Below, one piece after another: positions 1-5,507 of a DNA stretch of 6,544 nt. Positions within the stretch are counted from its first letter, which is position 1; each line of letters begins with the position of its first letter. Source of the DNA: Verrucomicrobiales bacterium (GTDB lineage Bacteria > Verrucomicrobiota > Verrucomicrobiia > Verrucomicrobiales > DEV007). Position numbers and translations under genes: made by a program. The notes beneath the pieces were generated by a model. That model ran no database searches and had not been told where the DNA came from. It saw nothing but the letters and a program-made list of their open reading frames with translations. The stretch lies in contig SLGN01000552.1 of assembly GCA_007123695.1 (NCBI GenBank), positions 1 to 6,544 of the forward strand. Direction: 5' to 3'.

Positions 1-886
1 CGGGGAGGAGGTCCCCGGCGAGCTGCTCGAGGGTGAAGCGGTCGAAGGGCAGGTCCTCGTTGAGCGCCTCGACCACCCATTGGCGGTAGCGCCAGGCGTG
101 GGGCCGCTCCCGGTCGAGGCGGATGCCGTCGGTGTCGGCGTAGTGTGCGAGGTCGAGCCACCAGCGGGCCCATTTCTCCCCGAAATGCACCGAGCCGAGC
201 AGCCGCTCGACGAGTCGATCGTAGGCCCCGGGGCTCTCGTCGGCGAGGAAGGCCTTCACCTCCTCCCGCGTCGGCGGCAGCCCGGTGAGGTCGAGCGAAA
301 GCCGCCGCACCAAGGTGGCGCGGTCCGCCTCGGGCGCCGGGTCGATGCCTTCCTCGGCGAGGCGGCGGCGCACGAAGCGGTCCACCGGATGCGCGGGCGG
401 CTCGCCCTCGCCGGAGAGCGCCGGGGGCTCCACCGGGGCGGGCGGGACGAAGGCCCAGTGCGGCTCGTACGCGGCCCCTTGCTCGATCCAGCGCCGCAGG
501 ATGTCGATCTCGCGCTCGCTGAGGCCGGGCCCGGTTTCGACCGGAGGCATGCGGTCCTGCGGGTCGGCGGCGGCGGCGCGGGCGAGGACGAGGCTGGCCT
601 CGGGGTCGCCGGGCAGGATGGCGTGGAGTCCGCCTTCCCCCCGATGGGCGGTCGCCTCCTCCCGGCGGTCGAGCTGCAGCCCGCCCTTGCGCCCGTCGCG
701 GTCGGGGCCGTGGCAGGCGAAGCAGTGTTCGGAAAGAACGGGAAGCACGTCGCGGTTGTAGGCGACCTGCGCCCTCGCCGGGGAACTGGACATTGAAGTC
801 TCGGCGAAAGCGGAAAAAGCGAAGGGAAACGCGAGAAGAAAAGAGAGCAGACGGCGTGCTGCGGCACCCTCCAAACGATCCTGCAT
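1..886 (-). CDS. Secreted PSCyt1 cytochrome c / DUF1549 protein, 3' end cut by window edge
   Basis: The first 295 residues are visible; the rest lies beyond the left edge. The ATG at 886 opens a signal peptide: RR at 11-12, a hydrophobic core at about 13-25 and a likely cleavage after Ala-Phe-Ala (26-28). A planctomycete cytochrome c domain (PSCyt1, PF07635) follows at about 42-140. Its heme site is CFACH at 55-59, with a probable distal ligand Met113 in DRMPP. From about 165 the sequence matches the start of DUF1549 (PSCyt2, PF07583), including LSLDLTGLPPT (197-206) and the Trp-rich stretch KWARWWLDLAHYADTDG (238-254). Family members normally continue into DUF1553 and reach 700-1000 residues, so more than half is missing. 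They are predicted periplasmic heme proteins, often encoded near sulfatases or glycan-degradation genes, but their reaction is not established. The only internal Met near the start (Met32) would remove the signal peptide, which supports 886. Confidence 0.93.
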   Translation of the reverse strand, partial: MQDRLEGAAARRLLSFLLAFPFAFSAFAETSMSSSPARAQVAYNRDVLPVLSEHCFACHGPDRDGRKGGLQLDRREEATAHRGEGGLHAILPGDPEASLVLARAAAADPQDRMPPVETGPGLSEREIDILRRWIEQGAAYEPHWAFVPPAPVEPPALSGEGEPPAHPVDRFVRRRLAEEGIDPAPEADRATLVRRLSLDLTGLPPTREEVKAFLADESPGAYDRLVERLLGSVHFGEKWARWWLDLAHYADTDGIRLDRERPHAWRYRQWVVEALNEDLPFDRFTLEQLAGDLLP

Positions 887-1221
887 CGATGGCCGGATGG
901 TTGCAGACACCCTGCGCGAAGCGGGGCATGCAAGCCGTCGCGGTCTGGAGCGGTCCGTCATTTTGGCGAGTATAGAACACCGACGGCCCGGTGCCAAGAA
1001 CCGACCGCAACGGCAGTGCGCCAGCGTGCCAGCACGGGTGGAAGGGACTCGCCGGGTTTCGTCGCGGGTTCTCCCGCCACCCCCAAAAAACCTGTGTCGG
1101 CTTCGCTCAATAGGATACTACCGCTTGAGACGAGGAGCTTTCGAGGATATGCAGGGATCGCTGCGGACCGGGATGGATTTCGGTTCCGCAAGGCGAGAGC
1201 CGCGCTACTTTCCCACCCCCC
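887..1221. other. 335-bp divergent intergenic region
   Basis: This region lies between the divergent starts of the PSCyt1/DUF1549 gene and the dehydrogenase. Besides the minus-strand promoter at 969-997 it holds a small perfect hairpin, GCGGG-TTCT-CCCGC (1064-1077), followed by C- and A-rich sequence (1078-1090). That is not a terminator for either flanking gene. For the plus-strand dehydrogenase, only weak -10-like sequences are present (GATACT at 1114-1119; GATATG at 1146-1151), and neither has a good -35 at the right distance. I see no tRNA, riboswitch-like fold or credible small gene. Confidence 0.6.
969..997 (-). promoter_or_regulatory. Predicted sigma70-type promoter for the PSCyt1/DUF1549 gene
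   Basis: Read on the minus strand, TTGGCA (997-992) and TATACT (974-969) each match the sigma70 consensus at five of six positions, and they are separated by exactly 17 bp. Transcription would start near 962, giving a leader of about 75 nt before the ATG at 886. A 16-bp interrupted palindrome, CACCG-N6-CGGTG (978-993), fills most of the spacer and touches the -35 box, so a repressor could bind there. The boxes are visible directly; activity is inferred. Confidence 0.55.
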
Positions 1222-2244
1222 ATGACTCCCCAGACCGAGACTGTGCTTGCCGAACCGGGACGATTCGAGACGCGGACCGGCCTTCTTTCCGATCCGGGGC
1301 CGGGCGAGGCCCGGGTCCGCGTGCGACGCATTGGAGTCTGCGGCACCGACATCCACGCCTTCGGCGGCCGCCAGCCCTTCTTCGAGTATCCGCGTATTCT
1401 CGGGCACGAGCTCGCAGCGGAAGTGGTCGCGGTAAACGGCGGGAGCGAGGGCTTCGCCCCCGGAGATCTCGTCGCGGTGGAGCCCTATCTGAACGACCCC
1501 GGATCTCCCGCCTCGCGCAAGGGCCGGCCGAACTGCTGCGAATCGCTGCGGGTGCTCGGCGTCCATTGCGACGGAGGAATGCGGCCCCATCTGAACCTGC
1601 CGGTGTCGAAGCTGCACCGCGCGGCCTCGGCTACGGCCGAGCAGCTGGCACTCGTCGAGATGCTGTGCATCGGACGCCACGCGGTGAACCGAGCCCGTCC
1701 AGCCTCGGGGGAGACGGCGCTGGTCCTCGGTGCCGGTCCCATCGGTCTGGCCACGGTCGCCTTTCTGCGCGAGCGCGCCGACCCTCTCGTCGTGGCGGAC
1801 CTCGACGAGGCCCGGCTCGGCTTCTGCCGCGAGGCCCTCGGAATCTCCGATGTCTTCGTGGCCGGGCCGGGGCGCGACATCGCGCCCTTTCTGCATGACC
1901 GTCTCGGAGGTCTGCCCGACCTGGTCTTCGACGCGACGGGGCATCGCGGTTCGATGAACTCGACCTTCGAACTCTGCGCCCATGGCGGACGCATCGTCTT
2001 CGTCGGACTCTTCCGCGGCGAGGTCGTGTTCGACGATCCGAACTTCCATCGGCGCGAGCTCATGGTGATGTCCAGCCGGAACGCGACGCCGGCGGAGTTC
2101 GGCGAAGTGATCGGGGCGATGGAGTCGGGCCGTATCGACACGGCGCCCTGGATCACCCACCGCCTCGGTCTCGGCGAGGTGCCGCAGCGCTTCGGTGGAA
2201 TGATCGCCGAGACCGGGCTGCGGAAGGCGGTGATCGAGGTGTAG
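1222..2244 (+). CDS. Zinc-type medium-chain dehydrogenase, L-galactonate 5-dehydrogenase (LgoD/YjjN)-like
   Basis: This complete 340-residue protein has the usual family length and is probably cytosolic. The GroES-like catalytic domain carries the expected catalytic-zinc ligands: Cys40 in GVCGTDIH, His61-Glu62 in GHE, and Glu146. The Rossmann domain has GAGPIG at 170-175, and Asp193 at the end of the second strand suggests NAD over NADP. From recall, the stretches GGRQPFFEYPRILGHE (48-63), VFVGLFRGEVVFDDP (259-273) and SSRNATP (284-290) are very close to E. coli LgoD/YjjN, so a sugar acid or related polyol is the likely substrate; its identity is inference. The structural-zinc loop is unusual: the positions that normally hold four Cys read Asp92, Ser95, Ser98 and Cys106 with no length change, so that zinc is probably absent. 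ATG 1222 is the first start codon in frame; no Shine-Dalgarno precedes it. The gene stands alone on its strand and meets the TPR gene tail to tail. Confidence 0.9.
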   Translation: MTPQTETVLAEPGRFETRTGLLSDPGPGEARVRVRRIGVCGTDIHAFGGRQPFFEYPRILGHELAAEVVAVNGGSEGFAPGDLVAVEPYLNDPGSPASRKGRPNCCESLRVLGVHCDGGMRPHLNLPVSKLHRAASATAEQLALVEMLCIGRHAVNRARPASGETALVLGAGPIGLATVAFLRERADPLVVADLDEARLGFCREALGISDVFVAGPGRDIAPFLHDRLGGLPDLVFDATGHRGSMNSTFELCAHGGRIVFVGLFRGEVVFDDPNFHRRELMVMSSRNATPAEFGEVIGAMESGRIDTAPWITHRLGLGEVPQRFGGMIAETGLRKAVIEV

Positions 2245-2268
2245 GGAGAAACGCGCCAAGCAGAGGGG

Positions 2269-3924
2269 TCATTCCACCCCTTCGTCCTTGCTTTTGTCCT
2301 TGCCGTCGTCCTTCTCTTTTTCCGGGTCCTTCTTCGCATCCGGCTCGAGAGCTTTGAGGCGTTCCTCGTATTCGGTTTTTTCCGGTTCGAGCCGCGAGGC
2401 ACGGCGGAAGTAGTCGGCGGCGAGTTCGGTTTCTCCGAGCTTGGCAAGAGTCTGGCCGAGGTGGTCGAAGATCACCGCATCGGGCTCCTCGACGAGCCTT
2501 TCGGCTTTTTTCAGCTCGGAGAGGGCGCGGGCGTAGTCGCCTTTCTGGAAGTGGAGCCAGCCGACGGTGTCGGCGATGGCGCCGTTCTCGGGGCTGAGCG
2601 CGTAGGCACGCAGGGCCATGGGACCGGCCTCGTCCAAGTTCTCCGAGCGTTCGATCCAGATGTAGGCGAGGTAGTTGAGCACGGTGGCGGCGAAATCGGC
2701 CTCGTCGTCTCCGACCTCGACTTCCTCCAAGTCTCCAACGGCGCGGCGGAGGGCGGTGACGGCCTCGTCGATGCGCCCGGCGCGCTCCAGGGCGGCGCCG
2801 TAGCGGAAGTGGAAGGACGTGTCGAGCAGGTCTGGATCCTGGTCGAGAGCCATCGAGCGAGTGGTCTCGAACTGCTCGATGGCCTCGTCCCATTTTTCGA
2901 GCCGGACGAGCGCGAAGGTGAGGATGAGAGGGAATTCGGCCTGATCGGGGAACCTTTCGATGGCCTCCCGGAGCAGCTCGATGGACTCCTCTACCTGTTC
3001 GGCCTCGACCATGAGGCGGGCGACGGCGCTGAAGTCGCGCTCGGTGGCGCCTTCTGCTTCGAGAGACTTGCGGAGGTGCGGAACGGCTTCGGAGAGCCGC
3101 TGCTGGCGAAGGAGAAAGCCGCCGAGAGCGCGGCGCACCTCGGGATTGGACCGGTCGAGCAGGAGGGACTCTTCGAGCAGCGCGAGAGCTTCGCGCGAGT
3201 CGCCTTCGCGCTCGTGGATGAGGGAGAGCCGCAGGCGCGGGGCGACGGCTTTCGGATCGGCGTCGAGAGCTTCGCGGCAGACGGCACGGGCTTGATCGGC
3301 CTGGCCGGTGGCGAGATAGTAGTCTGAGGCCTCGGTCAGCACTTCGATGTTGCCGTCGGCGTGTTCGACGGCACGGTCGAAGAGGCGGTTGCGGTTGTTT
3401 TCGTCGATCGCGCCCCCCAGTCTGGCGGCGATGCGTCCGAGTCGCAGCCAGTAGGCGCCGTCCTTGGAGGAGGAGCGCATCGCCTCCTCCAGCAGGTCGA
3501 GGGCCTCCTGCCCTCGTCCGGCACGCAGGTATGACTCGGCAAGCGCCTCGGTGGCGGATCCGTCGGGGAACCTTTCGCGGGCTTGCTCGAGCAGCTTGAG
3601 GGCGCGTGCCTCGTGGGCCCGCGCGAGAGCGATCCAGTTCTCGGGATCTTCGGGGTTGGCCTCGAATCTGGACCGGAGATCGGCGAGGCTTTCCGAACCG
3701 CCCGAGCCCCTCACGGCTGCGCCCTTCCCCTTGCCTTTCCCTTTGCCCCGGCCTTCGCCCCTGCCCTTGCCCTTGCCCGTTTTTCCTTCGGGCGCTTTGT
3801 CCGGGGAGGATGCCGATGCCTTTTTCCCGTCTCCGGCCTTTTCCCCGGCGGCAGAAGCGTCGTTTTGCGCGGACAGGAGGACGGGCGCGACGAGAAGAAG
3901 AATGGCGAAGAGTACGGATTTCAT
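2269..3924 (-). CDS. Exported tetratricopeptide-repeat protein with Gly/Lys-rich linker
   Basis: A complete 551-residue protein. The signal peptide is clear: Lys2, hydrophobic core 4-18, likely cleavage after LSA at residue 19. Next comes a low-complexity charged linker (21-75) containing an alternating Gly-Lys/Arg stretch at 50-68. From about 92 to 525 the protein is a run of roughly ten to twelve TPR-like helix pairs, with typical A-x-x-x-L/Y-x-x-x-G spacing, for example SYLRAGRGQEALDLLEEAM (131-149), GAALERAGRIDEAVTALRRA (376-395) and VGWLHFQKGDYARALSELKK (454-473). The C-terminus (530-551) is a Lys/Asp/Glu tail. TPR arrays bind proteins, so a periplasmic or outer-membrane scaffold or assembly role is plausible; no partner can be named. 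The frame stays open far upstream, but ATG 3924 is chosen because the signal peptide begins there. A palindrome lies 4 bp upstream of the ATG, where a ribosome-binding site would be. It lies 119 bp downstream of the propeller gene on the same strand. Confidence 0.92.
   Translation of the reverse strand: MKSVLFAILLLVAPVLLSAQNDASAAGEKAGDGKKASASSPDKAPEGKTGKGKGRGEGRGKGKGKGKGAAVRGSGGSESLADLRSRFEANPEDPENWIALARAHEARALKLLEQARERFPDGSATEALAESYLRAGRGQEALDLLEEAMRSSSKDGAYWLRLGRIAARLGGAIDENNRNRLFDRAVEHADGNIEVLTEASDYYLATGQADQARAVCREALDADPKAVAPRLRLSLIHEREGDSREALALLEESLLLDRSNPEVRRALGGFLLRQQRLSEAVPHLRKSLEAEGATERDFSAVARLMVEAEQVEESIELLREAIERFPDQAEFPLILTFALVRLEKWDEAIEQFETTRSMALDQDPDLLDTSFHFRYGAALERAGRIDEAVTALRRAVGDLEEVEVGDDEADFAATVLNYLAYIWIERSENLDEAGPMALRAYALSPENGAIADTVGWLHFQKGDYARALSELKKAERLVEEPDAVIFDHLGQTLAKLGETELAADYFRRASRLEPEKTEYEERLKALEPDAKKDPEKEKDDGKDKSKDEGVE
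3721..3778 (-). repeat. Degenerate GGNAAR-type hexamer tract encoding the Gly/Lys linker; contains a G-quadruplex motif
   Basis: On the coding strand of the TPR gene, codons 50-68 are built from degenerate copies of a GGC-AAG (Gly-Lys) hexamer, with variants giving Gly-Arg and Gly-Glu. Positions 3778-3758 on the minus strand fit the G-quadruplex pattern G3-N3-G3-N3-G3-N2-G4. A second, looser cluster of G runs (3749-3722) has one 8-nt loop. The tract looks like expansion of a short repeat; such tracts can vary in copy number by slippage. Confidence 0.7.
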
Positions 3925-3928
3925 GGGA

Positions 3929-3947
3929 TTTGGCAAAGGCTGCCAAA
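3929..3947. promoter_or_regulatory. Perfect 7-bp inverted repeat at the TPR gene start
   Basis: TTTGGCA and TGCCAAA flank a 5-nt centre, and the palindrome ends 4 bp before the ATG at 3924. In mRNA it could form a hairpin over the ribosome-binding region; in DNA it has the look of a dimeric repressor operator. The symmetry is seen directly; the function is inferred. No T-run follows on the minus strand, so it is not an intrinsic terminator for the upstream propeller gene. Confidence 0.45.
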
Positions 3948-4043
3948 ATTGATACGCGCAGGGAAAGGGAAAATTTCGCCTATTTCGCCGCTGGACACGG
4001 CGCGTTCGCGCTTTTTGGCGTGCCGAGGGCTGCCACCGGGGAC

Positions 4044-5381
4044 TTATCGCGAGGCGATGCGCTGGATTTGCCGCCCGCCGTTGAGGGGGCGGCGGTCGAT
4101 GATTTCCCCGCTGGATGCCTTCGCAACGAGGACTTCGTCTCCAGCAACGAGAAAGACGAGATCCTTGGAGCCGGGATCGATGGCAGCGATGGCGCTGGCG
4201 GGCGTGGGAAGAGCGACGGTGCGGAGGGCAAGCCGGGGGGCGGAGGCGGGTCCGGACACCTCGAAGACGGCGAGCTCCGCGCGGGGCAGGCGCGTCTCGC
4301 GCAGCTCTCCGAAGCTGCGGCGCTTCGCCTTCCCCGGAATCGGCCCCGCAATGAGGCGTCCCCCGGCGACCGCGACGGGAGCGGCGATTCCGGGCGGCGC
4401 CTCGATGCGCTGCAGGATGCGGCGTTCGGCGAGGTCGATCCAAGAGACGCCTCCAGCGGCGCCGGCATTGGCTACGAGGGCGAAGTCCTTGCCGCCCGAC
4501 TCGACGAGCACGGCGCGGTCGGGGAAGGCGCCTCCCCAGGTGGAGTCGGGGGCGACGGAATGGTAGCTGAGGCTCTGCCAGCGGCCTTCGCGCGCGGCGT
4601 CGAGGTCGGCCATGGCGACGCCGCCGTAGAGGTCCATGGAAAGAAGCAGGGTGTTGGTGCGCGGCGAGGGCAGGATGATCTCGGGGTTGGGTCCGCGCTC
4701 CTTGCGGTCGGCGAGATTGAGGTGGTCCATGCTGCGGGGCATGCGCAGGTCGGCGAGGGTCTTGCCGGTGGCGGCGTCGATCGCGACGACCCGGCTGCCC
4801 TTGAGCCTGCCGCCGGGGCTGTCCTTCTGCCAGCTCGTCCACGCGGTGCCGTCGGGGGTGGTTCGGACATACTCGATGCGGCGTCCCGCCGGGCTGGTCT
4901 GGTGCCGCCCGAACCAGCTATGGGCAACCTTCCCTGCTCCGGCATCGACGATGTAGCACATGTGGGAGTCGGCGCCGATCACGAATCGGTCGCTCCACGC
5001 GTCGAGGTCGTCGGGCTTGCGATCGACGGAGAGGAAGCGGGATTCGCCCGAGGCAAGGTCCGCGAGGAGGAGGTTCTTGAGGGCGGCGTGCTGCGAGGTG
5101 GCCAGCAGGTAGCGTCCGTCCTCGGTCAGGGCAATCTTGTGGGGCCGGAAAAACGCCCGGTCCTGGGCGATGATGCTCTCGTCGACGATGCGGCCCGAGG
5201 CCTTGTCGATGCGGTATTCGACGACGCCGCCGCCAGCCGGATCCTTGAAGGTGCAGAAGACCGATCGCTCCGAGGAGGAACGTGCCGACGGCGCTTCGTC
5301 CGCGCCGGCCGCGCCGGCCGCTCCGAACAGGAAGAGGGCGGCGGCGAAACGCCAAAAGCATGTCGGGCCGTTGGAGAACAT
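4044..5381 (-). CDS. Exported beta-propeller-like protein of unknown function
   Basis: A complete 445-residue protein. A hydrophobic segment (11-26) after Arg11 forms a signal peptide, with likely cleavage around AAGA-DE (24-29). Cys8 lies before the hydrophobic core, so this is not a lipoprotein. The mature part shows about eight strand-turn-strand motifs typical of propeller blades, each with an Asp/Ala-Gly-Lys/Glu turn: EYRIDKASGRIVDE (55-68), LLADLASGESRFLS (105-118), YIVDAGAGKVAHS (143-155), VVAIDAATGKTLADL (198-212), VAMADLDAAREGRW (255-268), VSWIDLAERRILQRI (312-326), AELAVFEVSG (368-377) and VLVAKASSGEIIDR (417-430). This suggests a seven- or eight-bladed YncE/quinoprotein-like fold. 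I see no family-level signature, CxxCH heme site or obvious catalytic motif, so no activity is assigned. The frame continues upstream to an ATG at 5534, but that start would bury the signal peptide and overlap the divergent gene; ATG 5381 is preferred. It may share a transcript with the TPR gene. Confidence 0.85.
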   Translation of the reverse strand: MFSNGPTCFWRFAAALFLFGAAGAAGADEAPSARSSSERSVFCTFKDPAGGGVVEYRIDKASGRIVDESIIAQDRAFFRPHKIALTEDGRYLLATSQHAALKNLLLADLASGESRFLSVDRKPDDLDAWSDRFVIGADSHMCYIVDAGAGKVAHSWFGRHQTSPAGRRIEYVRTTPDGTAWTSWQKDSPGGRLKGSRVVAIDAATGKTLADLRMPRSMDHLNLADRKERGPNPEIILPSPRTNTLLLSMDLYGGVAMADLDAAREGRWQSLSYHSVAPDSTWGGAFPDRAVLVESGGKDFALVANAGAAGGVSWIDLAERRILQRIEAPPGIAAPVAVAGGRLIAGPIPGKAKRRSFGELRETRLPRAELAVFEVSGPASAPRLALRTVALPTPASAIAAIDPGSKDLVFLVAGDEVLVAKASSGEIIDRRPLNGGRQIQRIASR

Positions 5382-5437
5382 TCCGGGACCGAAGCATCCT
5401 ACGGCCCTCGGCGTCAAGAAGCGAGAAGCGCCAGCAG

Positions 5438-5453
5438 GTGACAAAGTCGTCAC
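5438..5453. promoter_or_regulatory. Inverted repeat GTGAC-N6-GTCAC between divergent genes
   Basis: A perfect 5-bp palindrome with a 6-bp centre lies in the 126-bp gap between the propeller gene (start 5381) and the beta-repeat gene (start 5508). It is 54-57 bp from either ATG, so it is well placed for an operator acting on both. The arms resemble half-sites of CRP-family regulators (TGTGA-N6-TCACA) but are shifted and do not match that consensus fully. I could not find a convincing -35/-10 pair on either strand in this gap. Confidence 0.35.
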
Positions 5454-5507
5454 ATTTCTCCATTCGCTTCGGAGGTTTTCTGAAGTTGGTTCGCGCCGAA
5501 TCGACAG

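Noticed and set aside
80..796. A 238-codon plus-strand frame at the left end
   Set aside because: It lies opposite the PSCyt1/DUF1549 gene, whose heme motif and domain match are unambiguous.
1016..1225. A 69-codon GTG-initiated frame whose TGA overlaps the dehydrogenase ATG (ATGA), suggesting a coupled leader peptide
   Set aside because: The overlap is suggestive, but the peptide is Arg/Ala/Ser-rich with no ribosome-binding site and no recognisable feature; chance is the simpler explanation in GC-rich DNA.
897..1898. A 333-codon plus-strand frame overlapping most of the dehydrogenase
   Set aside because: Arg-rich mirror frame of a gene with clear dehydrogenase motifs.
3973..3989. Direct repeat ATTTCGCC-T-ATTTCGCC upstream of the TPR gene
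   Set aside because: Only two short copies, with no spacing or context that points to a known regulator; noted as possible half-sites but not supported.
4000..4016. GCGCGTTCGCGC followed by TTTTT, terminator-like on the plus strand
   Set aside because: No plus-strand gene ends here. For the minus-strand propeller gene the T-run is an A-run before the stem, so it cannot act as an intrinsic terminator.
3925..4842. Upstream extension of the TPR frame to an ATG at 4842
   Set aside because: The extension is Arg/Pro-rich, runs through the propeller gene in another frame, and would bury the signal peptide that begins at 3924.
3606..5441. A 611-codon open frame on the plus strand opposite the propeller and TPR genes
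   Set aside because: It is antisense to two genes with signal peptides and recognisable folds; its composition (Gly/Arg/Ala-rich, no domain) is that of a GC-rich mirror frame.
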